64,000 nucleotides of DNA from contig JODP01000010.1 of NCBI GenBank assembly GCA_000719025.1, forward strand, positions 124,001-188,000, in the 5' to 3' direction. The notes under the pieces were generated by a model. It did no database searches. It was not told the DNA's origin and worked only from the letters and a program-made list of their open reading frames with translations. Of this stretch, positions 1-7,414 are shown one piece after another; position 1 is the stretch's first letter, and the number at the start of each line of letters is the position of its first letter. Both the position numbers and the translations under genes were made by a program. Source of the stretch: Kineosporia aurantiaca JCM 3230 (GTDB lineage: Bacteria > Actinomycetota > Actinomycetes > Actinomycetales > Kineosporiaceae).

Positions 1-508
1 CGGTGCCGGCGGGCCAGTCCCCGCCGGGCGTCAGGGAGGTGGAGACGGCCCAGTCGTCGAAGACCGTCATCGTCCACTCGGTGCCGTCCTCGGCGACCGC
101 CTTGATCCCGACGAAATCGACCGCGCGGCCCTGACCGTGGCAGTCGGTGCGCTGGCGGCCCTGCGCGTCCACACCTCCACCCGAGATGCCGAGGTGGTAG
201 AGCTCGGTGGCGTTGTAGGTGTCCTTGAGCCACTGGCACAGGCGGATCAGCGCCAGCGCGTTGCGCGGGTCCAGCCGATCCGGGGCGCCGGCGCTGCTGG
301 GAGTGCCGTACGTGACGGTGCCCGACGACAGGTAGCGCACGATGACCCCGGCGACGTTGCCGGCCTCCGGCTGGGTTCCGTCCCAGCCGTCCAGGCTCAC
401 CGCCGCCGCGCTGCCCTCCCCCTCCAGCCGGATCACATCGTTGGCCTGCAGGTCGAGCAGTTCGGCGAAGGCGTCGTCCTTGCTCATGGCGCGTGCTGGA
501 TCGCTCAC
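1..508 (-). CDS. M15-like peptidase domain protein (3' end outside window)
   Basis: The visible N-terminal 169 codons start at a GTG preceded by a good GGAGG site 8 bases upstream; an in-frame ATG lies seven codons later. The key motif is TDCHGQGRAVDF, with His124, Gly127, Ala129 and Asp131 matching the HxxGxAxD zinc-ligand signature of M15 D-Ala-D-Ala carboxypeptidase-fold enzymes. The preceding segment NALALIRLCQWLKDTY resembles the helix before that motif in the same fold. No signal peptide is visible. The gene lies 108 bp downstream of, and is co-directional with, the sigma-factor genes, so it probably belongs to the same protease cassette. The fold assignment is moderately sure; catalytic activity and substrate are unknown because the second zinc-binding half is outside the window. 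Confidence 0.6.
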   Translation of the reverse strand, partial: MSDPARAMSKDDAFAELLDLQANDVIRLEGEGSAAAVSLDGWDGTQPEAGNVAGVIVRYLSSGTVTYGTPSSAGAPDRLDPRNALALIRLCQWLKDTYNATELYHLGISGGGVDAQGRQRTDCHGQGRAVDFVGIKAVAEDGTEWTMTVFDDWAVSTSLTPGGDWPAGT

Positions 509-616
509 GGTTCCGTCCTCCGATCGGCCGTTGTGGCCGGTGCCGTAGTGGTTGTCGTGCCACTGGGCGGACGGAGCCGGAGCGGTGCTGATACGCGCTC
601 TTCGAAAAAGGTTTTT

Positions 617-1117
617 CTAGGGGTCGATCCAGTCGGTGATCACGGCCTCACCGGCGGCGGTGCGCACGTGAAGGCGGAAGCGGCCGGTGGGGGCCGGGGC
701 CAGCACGAACCAGCCCACCGCGTCCACGGGAACCTCCTCGCCCACCCCGCCCACCTCGTCGGCGTCCGCGGGACGGACGCGGACCGCAGCGGCCTGCGGG
801 GGAATCAGCTGACCCCGCAGGGCATCCCGATCCAGCTCCAGTTCGAGGGACAGGCTGCCTCCCGCGAAACTCAGCATCCGGGGACTCGAAGGATCCGAAC
901 CCGGTTCGGCGCGAAGCCCGACCGGTTGCGCCCCGGCGGTCCTGGAATCGGCCTGCAGCTGGGCCAGTTCGGCATCGACGGTGCGCCAGGCCCAGGCCGC
1001 GTGGCCGATCCGCCGCACCGATTCCGGGACGCTGTCGGCCTCCCGCGCCGCGGCGGCCAGTTCGGCCAGGAGCCGGTCGTCGTCGCCCCACCAGTCCGGT
1101 CCGGTGTCGGTGTTCAT
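617..1117 (-). CDS. Hypothetical protein translationally coupled to the sigma factor
   Basis: A 166-residue protein whose ATG overlaps the sigma-factor stop codon (ATGA), so translation is probably coupled. The N-terminal 60 residues are acidic and helical (WWGDDDRLLAELAAAAREAD, then VPESVRRIGHAAWAWRT). The C-terminal half (about 90-166) is rich in beta-strand pattern and ends with GWFVLAPAPTGRFRLHVRT, resembling a carboxypeptidase-regulatory or Ig-like sandwich. There is no transmembrane segment and no zinc-binding anti-sigma motif (HxxxCxxC). Position right after an ECF-type sigma gene suggests a regulator or partner of it, but that is inference. A small A5-GG-T5 palindrome (604-617) lies at its stop codon. 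Confidence 0.7.
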   Translation of the reverse strand: MNTDTGPDWWGDDDRLLAELAAAAREADSVPESVRRIGHAAWAWRTVDAELAQLQADSRTAGAQPVGLRAEPGSDPSSPRMLSFAGGSLSLELELDRDALRGQLIPPQAAAVRVRPADADEVGGVGEEVPVDAVGWFVLAPAPTGRFRLHVRTAAGEAVITDWIDP

Positions 1118-1701
1118 GCGCTCGCTCCTCCGGACGCCGGGTCGAGGTCCGGCTTCAGGGCCACCAGCGCCCGGTTGCGGCGCAGTCGCTCCAGACAGCG
1201 CCCGCGGTTGGGGCCGATCGCGCCGACCGGCAGGTCGAGGCGGGCGCCGATCTCCTCGTACGAGGGCGCCGGGTCGGCGAAGAGCAGGGTGAGCAGGCGG
1301 CGGCAGCGCTCGGGCAACTCCGCCAGCGCCAGCCGGAGGGCATGATGACGTTCCTCCACCAGCAGCCCCTCCTCCATCCCGCCGACCGGGACGTCGCCGA
1401 GATCCGGGTCGTCCACGGGGATCTGCCGCCGTCGGGTCCGCAGCAGGTTCAGGCATTCGTTCACGGTGGTGCGGGCCAGCCAGCCCGGCAGCGCGGCCGG
1501 CTTCCTCAACGTGTCCAGTCGCTCGACCAGCCGCAGCCACACGGTGCCGGCCACGTCGTCCGCGTCGGTGCCGTGCAGGCCGTAGCGGCGGCACAGCGAC
1601 CAGACCAGGGCCGCGTACCGGTCCACGATCGCGTCCCAGGCGTTCGCGTCGCCGGCCTGGGCCCGGGTGACGAGGTCGATGACCATCGGGTCGTCGCGCA
1701 T
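1114..1701 (-). CDS. ECF-type sigma-70 family RNA polymerase sigma factor
   Basis: A 195-residue sigma factor with region 2 at about residues 5-85 (DANAWDAIVDRYAALVWSLC, then DADDVAGTVWLRLVERL and the LPGWLARTTVNECLNLLR core-binding/-10 recognition end) and region 4 at about 120-180 (ALAELPERCRRLLTLLF and the helix-turn-helix SYEEIGARLDLPVGAIGPNR). There is no region 1.1 or 3. It would direct RNA polymerase to a small regulon. It starts 7 bp after the S8 peptidase stop and overlaps the next gene by 4 bp, so the three form an operon. The GAIGPNRGRCLERLR form of the recognition helix is typical of actinobacterial sigma factors in this kind of neighbourhood. Its target promoters cannot be named from the sequence. 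Confidence 0.9.
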   Translation of the reverse strand: MRDDPMVIDLVTRAQAGDANAWDAIVDRYAALVWSLCRRYGLHGTDADDVAGTVWLRLVERLDTLRKPAALPGWLARTTVNECLNLLRTRRRQIPVDDPDLGDVPVGGMEEGLLVEERHHALRLALAELPERCRRLLTLLFADPAPSYEEIGARLDLPVGAIGPNRGRCLERLRRNRALVALKPDLDPASGGASA

Positions 1702-1708
1702 GACAGCA

Positions 1709-2854
1709 TCATGGCCGCTGCGGATAGGTTTGTACGCGGTTTTCCTTGACCAGTTCGGCCAGGGCCTGCTGCGGGCTCACCGTGCCGGGCACGGTGCCCG
1801 CGGCGACCATACCGGACACGGTGGCGGCCGCGAAGGACGTGCCGCTCCATGTCGCCGAGCCGTTGAAGTGCGCTGTGGTGGAACCAAGTTCGACGTCGCC
1901 GTCGAAATAGTCGCTGACCACGTCGACCCCCGGCGCCAGATAGTTCACCCACGGCAGCTGGGCGCTCCACCCGGGCTGCCGGCCCTCGGCATCGACCGCG
2001 CCGACGGCAATCGAGCGGGGGTGAGCGGCCGGCCAGCAACCGGAATCCTTGGTGCGGCCGCTCTTCAGGTACGGCAGGGCGCCGTGGTTACCGGCCGCCG
2101 CGACCACGAGCACGTCGGCGGGCAGCCGCTCCAGGGCCCGCGAGATCACCAGCGGGGGCCCACCGGCCATCGTGTACGAGCCGAGCGACAGGTTCAGGAT
2201 GTGCACCTTCTCCCCATACGCCAGCCGCATCATCGCTCGGGCGATGTCCCACGATTCGGCCCGCGCCTCAGCTCCTTTCAGCATTGCCTCCGCGCAGATC
2301 TGTGCCGCCGGCGCCTGACGGCGGATCAGCCCGGCCACGAACGTCGCGTGCCCGGTTCGGTAGGCGGGCCTCTCCCCCGGCGCCGGCTCGGGATGCAGGG
2401 CCGTGTCCACCAGGCCGATCCGCACCCCGGAACCAGCGGTTTCCGGTGCGGCCGGGCCGCGGCGCTCGGGGTTCTCGACCGGAGCCGGTTCGCCGCCCTG
2501 CATGGGCTTGTGGCTGGCCACCCCGACCAGACCGTCGGAGCCGACGGCCGGGCTGTCCCCGATCACCGCGTGCGCGATCCGGTTCCTGCCCAGCAGCGGC
2601 TGCCATCCGTCCCGGTCCCGGGCCGCGCGCTGACGCAGCAGCGCGATCAGCTCGCCCACCTCCACCGCAGCGCCCTCGGCCTCGGTCAGGTCGCGCAACC
2701 GGGCCAGGCCCAGCCGCTCGTCCACGTCGTCCTCCTGCGGCGCGGACCGCTGGACGCCGAGATCGTCCAGCATCTGCTCCACGACCGGCCGGTGCTGCAG
2801 ATCGACGACGAGCTCGTAGGGCCGGTGCGACGACGGTTCCTGGCTCCGGGCCAT
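1709..2854 (-). CDS. S8 (subtilisin-like) serine peptidase, no signal peptide
   Basis: A 381-residue subtilase with an intact catalytic set: Asp150 in GLVDTALHP, His169 in TGHATFVAG, oxyanion Asn256 in AAAGNHG and Ser340 in WSGTSFAAA. An N-terminal region of about 140 residues (ELVVDLQHRPVVEQMLDDLG onward) precedes the catalytic core and is not a recognisable I9 inhibitor propeptide. No signal peptide or anchor is visible, so the enzyme is probably cytoplasmic, which is unusual for the family. The ATG used has a GAGAGG site upstream; longer in-frame starts would run into the divergent CHAT gene. It heads the operon with the sigma factor and stands back to back with CHAT, suggesting two proteases acting in one pathway. 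Confidence 0.85.
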   Translation of the reverse strand: MARSQEPSSHRPYELVVDLQHRPVVEQMLDDLGVQRSAPQEDDVDERLGLARLRDLTEAEGAAVEVGELIALLRQRAARDRDGWQPLLGRNRIAHAVIGDSPAVGSDGLVGVASHKPMQGGEPAPVENPERRGPAAPETAGSGVRIGLVDTALHPEPAPGERPAYRTGHATFVAGLIRRQAPAAQICAEAMLKGAEARAESWDIARAMMRLAYGEKVHILNLSLGSYTMAGGPPLVISRALERLPADVLVVAAAGNHGALPYLKSGRTKDSGCWPAAHPRSIAVGAVDAEGRQPGWSAQLPWVNYLAPGVDVVSDYFDGDVELGSTTAHFNGSATWSGTSFAAATVSGMVAAGTVPGTVSPQQALAELVKENRVQTYPQRP

Positions 2855-2909
2855 CGGTATGATCCTCTCAACAGGGGCTTCTGCGCTTACGGACCACGGG
2901 GGCGTCACC

Positions 2910-5705
2910 GTGATACACCCGCAACCCCCCTCGTTGAGAGCCGAACCGACGGATTCGCCGGATTTGCTGCTGGCGGAAGCCCTGGAGGCGGTCCGCGCCG
3001 CCGACCACGACCCGGCCACCGGCCTGCCCCTGGCCGAACGGGTGGCCCGGCGGGCCGGCCGGGCCGGTCACCGGGAGGCGGCCTCGACTGCCTATCGGGC
3101 CTGGGGCCACGCGCTCCTGCACGTCGGCGACCTGGACGCGGCGATCGGGCGGCTGAACCGCGCGGTCGGCTGGGGCCTGCGGGCCGACTCACCGGAGCTG
3201 GCCGCCGAGGCCCGGCTCAAGCTCGCCTTCGCCCTGGTGCAGCGGGGGCGGCCGCGACCGGCGCTGCGGGAGATCGAGACCGCTCTGCACGACTTGAAGG
3301 GGACGTCCGCCGCGCGCGCCCACGCCCAGCGGGCGATCATCTTTCACATCATCGGCCGACTGGGCGAGTCACTGGCCGAGTTCGAGGTCGCCCTGCGGGT
3401 CCTGCGTCGCCACCAGGATCTGCTGGGCGTGCAGCGGATGCTGATCAACCGGGCCCTGGTGCTGTCAGACCGGCACGCCTTCGCCGCCGCCGAGCGCGAC
3501 CTGCTGGAGGCCGGGCAGCTGGCCGGGCAGCTCGGGCGCCGGCTCACGATCGGGCTGGTGGCCAACAACCTGGGCCTGATGGAGACCCTGCGCGGCGATG
3601 TCCCGGCCGCGCTGCGGCATCTGGACCGGGCCGAGTCGATCATCGCCGAGCACGGCGCCCAGCTGGGCACTCTGCACCAGGACCGGGCCGAACTGCTGCT
3701 GTCGGTGGGCCTGGTCTCGGAGGCGCGCAGTGCCGCGGGCCGGGCCCTGCTGGCCTACCGCCGGGAGGGACGCTCGCTGAAAGTGCCTGAGGTGCAGTTG
3801 TTGCTGTCGCAGGCCGCGGTGCTGGACAGGGACTGGGACGCGGCCCGCACCGAAGCCGGGCACGCCCTGCGCCGGTTCCGCGCCCAGGGCCGACCCGAAT
3901 GGGGCGAACTGGCTCGCCTAGCCGTACTGCGCACACAGATCGCCGCGCTGAGCACGCAGGTCGCCGGGCCGCGCGGGCAGGTCGCCGGGGACAACCGCCG
4001 GGTGAATCAGCAGACCCTCGAGGCAATGGTGGCAACCCTGGACGCCGCCGGCTGGCCGGCCGCCGCGCTGGACGCGGCGCTGGTCGCCGCCCAGCTCAGC
4101 ACCGGGCCCGGTCTCAGTAACGGGCCCGGTCTCAGTAACGGGCCCGGTCCGGCCGCTCAGCGGCGGGCCCAGGAGTACCTGCAGCGGGCCGCCGCGCACA
4201 CGCGGGGCCGCGGGCCGGCGGTGATGCGGGCCCGCGGCTGGTACGCCCGGGCCCTGCAGGCCCAGAACAACGGCAATCCGCAGGCCGTGCTGTCCGCCGC
4301 CCGCACCGGGCTTCGCCTGCTCGCCGAGTACGCGGCGGCGATGGGCGCGACCGATCTGCGGGTGCACGCAGCCAGCCACCGCACCGATCTAGCCGAGCTG
4401 GGCCTGCGCACGGCGTTCGCCACGGGCCGGGCCCGCACCGTGCTGGAGTGGGCCGAACGGGCCCGCGCCAGCCACCTTCTGATCCGCCCGGTACGGCCGC
4501 CGGAGGATCCCCAGCTCAGCGCGCTGCTGGCCGAGCTGCGTTCGGTGGCCCGGGATCTGGCCGACCACGCTGCCGGGGCCGGCCCCCTGCTGTCCCGCCA
4601 GGCCCATCTGGAACGAAGGATCCGCGACCGCAGTCGCCATCTGGACGGCGGCCAGGGCCCCGGCTCCCGAGCCAGCGAACCGGCGTCGGCACCCGCACTG
4701 GCAGCCGCACTGGGCTCGTGGGCCCTGGTCGAATACGTCCGGCTGGACGGGGACCTACACGCCCTGACGCTGGTGGACGGGCAGCTGCGGGTGCGGCGCC
4801 TGGGCGCCTTCGCCGAGGTGAGCGATCTGGCCGATCGGATCACCTTCGCCCTGCGCCGGCTGACCGCACCGCCGGATTCCGCTCCCCCGGTGTCGGCGCA
4901 GAATGCCGCGCGGGCCTTGCTGAACACCGCGGCGGCGCGACTTGACCAGGTGCTGCTGTCCTCGCTCGGTGAGCTGGGCGCGCGTCCTCTGGTCATCGTC
5001 CCCACCGGAATCCTGCACAGCCTGCCGTGGTCGCTGCTGCCCTCCTGTCGCGGACGCCCGATCACCGTCGCCCCGTCGGCGACCCTCTGGCATGCCGCCG
5101 CCGGCCTGAGCGCCCGCAGCGGTCCCGTCCGCGTTGTGGCCGGACCGCGGCTGGTCGCGGCCGGGCCGGAGGCCGAGGCGGTCGCGCGTCTTCATGGCGC
5201 CACAGCCCTCACCGGAGCTGCTGCGACCGTGGCTGCGGTGCTCGATCAGCTGTCCGAGGCGAGCCTGATCCACCTGGCGGCGCACAGCCGGTTGTCCGCC
5301 GAAAGCCCGCTCTTCTCCTCGATCGCGCTGGCCGATGGCCCTCTGCTGATCCACGACGTCGAGCGCCTCCCGCAGGTCCCGCACACCGTTGTGCTGGCTG
5401 CCTGTGACAGCGGGCGGCCCCTGGTGCGCACCGGGGACGAGGTGATGGGCCTGGCCGTGGCGTTCCTGGCCCGCGGCAGTGCCCAGCTGGTGGCACCGGT
5501 GCTCCCGGTCGCCGACGGGCCCACCGTGCCGGTCATGGTCGCCTTCCACCGGGGGCTGCGGGCGGGACGGTCGCCGGCCGTGGCGCTGGCCGACGCGCAG
5601 GCCGCGGCCGCCGACCAGGATCCCGCGGTCGCAGCCACGGCCGCCAGCTTCGTCTGCATCGGCGCCGGGGTGAATCCCGTTGCTCCCTTCCCCGTCGACG
5701 GCTGA
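2910..5705 (+). CDS. TPR-CHAT (caspase-like) protease
   Basis: A 931-residue protein. Residues about 15-560 are helical tetratricopeptide-type repeats (for example HREAASTAYRAWGHALLHVG and GLVANNLGLMETLRGDVPAA). Residues about 640-925 form a CHAT domain (LVEYVRLDGDLHALTLVDG, then IVPTGILHSLPWSLL). The catalytic dyad is visible as His792 in HLAAHSRLS and Cys832 in VLAACDSGRP. CHAT proteases are separase/caspase-clan enzymes that often cleave one dedicated partner, and the TPR part would sense or bind. GTG 2910 is preferred over ATG 2859 because the latter leaves only 4 bp to the divergent S8 gene. A short GPGLSN repeat sits between TPR units. The natural substrate is not evident; S8 and the SNase-like neighbour are candidates. 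Confidence 0.85.
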   Translation: MIHPQPPSLRAEPTDSPDLLLAEALEAVRAADHDPATGLPLAERVARRAGRAGHREAASTAYRAWGHALLHVGDLDAAIGRLNRAVGWGLRADSPELAAEARLKLAFALVQRGRPRPALREIETALHDLKGTSAARAHAQRAIIFHIIGRLGESLAEFEVALRVLRRHQDLLGVQRMLINRALVLSDRHAFAAAERDLLEAGQLAGQLGRRLTIGLVANNLGLMETLRGDVPAALRHLDRAESIIAEHGAQLGTLHQDRAELLLSVGLVSEARSAAGRALLAYRREGRSLKVPEVQLLLSQAAVLDRDWDAARTEAGHALRRFRAQGRPEWGELARLAVLRTQIAALSTQVAGPRGQVAGDNRRVNQQTLEAMVATLDAAGWPAAALDAALVAAQLSTGPGLSNGPGLSNGPGPAAQRRAQEYLQRAAAHTRGRGPAVMRARGWYARALQAQNNGNPQAVLSAARTGLRLLAEYAAAMGATDLRVHAASHRTDLAELGLRTAFATGRARTVLEWAERARASHLLIRPVRPPEDPQLSALLAELRSVARDLADHAAGAGPLLSRQAHLERRIRDRSRHLDGGQGPGSRASEPASAPALAAALGSWALVEYVRLDGDLHALTLVDGQLRVRRLGAFAEVSDLADRITFALRRLTAPPDSAPPVSAQNAARALLNTAAARLDQVLLSSLGELGARPLVIVPTGILHSLPWSLLPSCRGRPITVAPSATLWHAAAGLSARSGPVRVVAGPRLVAAGPEAEAVARLHGATALTGAAATVAAVLDQLSEASLIHLAAHSRLSAESPLFSSIALADGPLLIHDVERLPQVPHTVVLAACDSGRPLVRTGDEVMGLAVAFLARGSAQLVAPVLPVADGPTVPVMVAFHRGLRAGRSPAVALADAQAAAADQDPAVAATAASFVCIGAGVNPVAPFPVDG
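4103..4150 (+). repeat. 18-bp in-frame tandem repeat, 2.6 copies
   Basis: The unit cgggcccggtctcagtaa is repeated exactly at 4103-4120 and 4121-4138, followed by a partial copy. It encodes GPGLSN-GPGLSN-GPGP in a linker between helical repeats of the CHAT protein. The exact identity suggests recent slippage expansion and likely copy-number variation between strains. Confidence 0.9.
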
Positions 5706-5798
5706 AAGTCGCTGTATCACCGTCGGCTCTGGTGGGTCCGCTCAGGTGCGAGCCCCGGGAAACCAGCCCGGGCCGATCCGCGCGAAGGTGGTCCGACC

Positions 5799-6701
5799 AT
5801 GAAGTACACCGTCCTGCTGGGCGAGTTCGTCATCCGCTACCCCGATCTTCCGCACCAGGGCCCCGAACCGGACGGCGACACGGTCAAGTTCATGCCCGCC
5901 ACCCCCGCGCTGGTACAGGCCCTGGATCGGCCCTCCGGCGGTGCGCCGGGCCTGAACAGCCGCGGCATCTCGGTCCGGCTGGAGGCCATTGACGCCCTCG
6001 AGACCCACTTCCAGGGCACCCACCAGGACCTGCCCGCGGCCAACGCCGCCCGCGAAGAACTCCTGCGCTCCCTGGGTTTCACCAATGTCCGGTTCTTCCC
6101 GGACCGACCCAATCAGGTCGAGTCCGCAGACTCCGACCGGATGCCTGGGTATGTGCTCTCCAACGGGATCGACGCCAACGGCCGCATGATCGGCTTCGTC
6201 TTCGCCGGGACGGCGCCCTACCCCGACGGCAGTCAGGTCACCCTGGCGGATGCCGAGGCCGACCGCTCGGCGAACCTCGTCCTCCTGAGCGGAGGTCTGG
6301 TCTACCCCGCGTTCTACTCGACCATGCCGGACGACCTGCGCGAGCACATCGGCACGGTGGCGCAGGCGGCTCGGGCCGCCGCCGGGCCGCTGTCGCTGTG
6401 GGGCCGCACGAGCGCGGTGCCGGATGCCCTGGCGCCGGTGACCGGGCAGGCCGACCTGGAGGCCCTGCTGATCTGGCCCAAGCTGTTCCGGCGCCTGGTG
6501 TCGTACTTCGGCACCGGAGCGAGCGACCTCGGCGGCCTGGACGCCTGGCTGCGCGCCGACCCGGTCAACCGCGACGACGCGGTCCTGCTCCCGGGCACCG
6601 GCCGGGCGGGCCGCCTACACGATGTCCTGGCCGTGCACGACGGAGGTGTTCAACTCACGGTCTGGCCCTGGGAGCTGGTGATCCAGCCCGATCCCGCATG
6701 A
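5799..6701 (+). CDS. Staphylococcal-nuclease-like (SNase fold) protein
   Basis: A 300-residue protein starting at ATG after a GAAGGTGG site, 93 bp downstream of CHAT. Residues about 5-110 carry the SNase signature in two pieces: PDGDT (Asp25, Asp27, Thr28), then after an insert of about 28 residues VRLEAIDALETH, where Arg60, Asp65 and Glu68 align with nuclease Arg35, Asp40 and Glu43. The usual VRLxGIDAPE motif is thus slightly altered. The rest (VLSNGIDANGRMIGFVFAGT and a C-terminal helical region) is not recognised, and the second active-site Arg cannot be pinned. No signal peptide. It could be a nuclease effector or a catalytically altered binding protein of the protease cassette. Fold moderately sure, activity unproven. 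Confidence 0.6.
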   Translation: MKYTVLLGEFVIRYPDLPHQGPEPDGDTVKFMPATPALVQALDRPSGGAPGLNSRGISVRLEAIDALETHFQGTHQDLPAANAAREELLRSLGFTNVRFFPDRPNQVESADSDRMPGYVLSNGIDANGRMIGFVFAGTAPYPDGSQVTLADAEADRSANLVLLSGGLVYPAFYSTMPDDLREHIGTVAQAARAAAGPLSLWGRTSAVPDALAPVTGQADLEALLIWPKLFRRLVSYFGTGASDLGGLDAWLRADPVNRDDAVLLPGTGRAGRLHDVLAVHDGGVQLTVWPWELVIQPDPA

Positions 6702-6768
6702 GAGGTGGCCGGGGCGTGTTTGATCACCATGGCGGCCGGGAAAACTCCGCCGCCTAATGCGGACGGCT

Positions 6769-6788
6769 TATGTCCAGTATTCGACATA
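6769..6788. promoter_or_regulatory. Inverted repeat TATGTC-N8-GACATA, candidate operator
   Basis: A perfect 6-bp inverted repeat with 8-bp spacer just upstream of the VOC gene. A -10-like TAGCGT (6787-6792) overlaps its right arm and sits 7 bp before ATG 6800, consistent with a leaderless transcript. The nearby WYL regulator is the obvious candidate ligand; this pairing is inferred. Confidence 0.45.
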
Positions 6789-6799
6789 GCGTCGCCGTC

Positions 6800-7261
6800 A
6801 TGACAACGAACACCGTCCAGCTGGCCTCAATCCGCGTGATCACCGACGACCTACCGCGCCTGGTCCGCTTCTACGAGGTCCTCACCGGCGCCACCCCGCA
6901 ATACCTGACCGACGACTTCGTCGAACTGGTGACACCGTCCGCCACCTTCGCGCTCAGCACGCCCGAGCGCGTCGCCTTCATCACGGACAACCCACCGCGA
7001 GCGGCCGACAACCACACCGCCATCGTCGAGTTCGTCATGGAGGACGTCGAATCCTTGCTGGCTCACATGAAAACCGAACTCGGCGCTGACCTCGACATCG
7101 TGCAGGCGCCGACGATGATGCCCTGGGGCAATCTGTCGGTTCTGATCCGCGACCCCGAAGGGTCACTCATCAACCTCTACACGCCGGTCACGCCGCAGGC
7201 GCGTCAACTGCAGCAGAACCGGACGCCCAAGATGCTCCCGCCCACCAACACGGCGGACTGA
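6800..7261 (+). CDS. VOC/glyoxalase-bleomycin-resistance family protein
   Basis: A 153-residue vicinal-oxygen-chelate protein with the two beta-alpha-beta-beta-beta halves: LASIRVITDDLPRLVRFYEV at the N-terminus and, in the second half, a HTAIVEFVMEDVESLLAHMK strand-helix followed by NLSVLIRDPEGSLINLYTP, the classic DPxGxxxxLYxP end. Such proteins include dioxygenases, lyases and drug-sequestering proteins; the substrate is unknown. An upstream in-frame ATG at 6770 lies inside the inverted repeat, so the start at 6800 is preferred; it lacks a Shine-Dalgarno and may be leaderless. It converges with a WYL-domain regulator, a common actinobacterial pairing. Confidence 0.8.
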   Translation: MTTNTVQLASIRVITDDLPRLVRFYEVLTGATPQYLTDDFVELVTPSATFALSTPERVAFITDNPPRAADNHTAIVEFVMEDVESLLAHMKTELGADLDIVQAPTMMPWGNLSVLIRDPEGSLINLYTPVTPQARQLQQNRTPKMLPPTNTAD

Positions 7262-7389
7262 CCGCAGGTCGGGCCCAGGGACGACGCGACCGGACGGACC
7301 GTGAACGAGGAGTCCCGGCGTGAACGGGAACCGCTGAAGGCGCCTGCTTCACGATCGGGCGCTCCTCATGCGTCGCATTCTGTGCGAGC

Positions 7390-7414
7390 GCGACCCGGCC
7401 CTAGCCCGGGTCGC
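7390..7414. terminator. GC hairpin between convergent VOC and WYL genes
   Basis: Arms gcgacccgg (7390-7398) and ccgggtcgc (7406-7414) form a 9-bp perfect stem with a 7-base loop. It overlaps the stop codon of the WYL gene and lies downstream of the VOC gene, so it could end transcription from either side. No T-run follows. Confidence 0.4.

Noticed and set aside
137..1345. Long plus-strand frame opposite the sigma-factor operon
   Set aside because: Low-complexity Arg/Gly/Pro-rich translation; it is an antisense shadow of the M15-like, partner and sigma genes, all of which show clear family motifs.
1667..3790. 707-codon plus-strand frame over the S8 and CHAT genes
   Set aside because: Antisense to S8 and out of frame with CHAT; no motifs and biased composition typical of GC-rich shadows.
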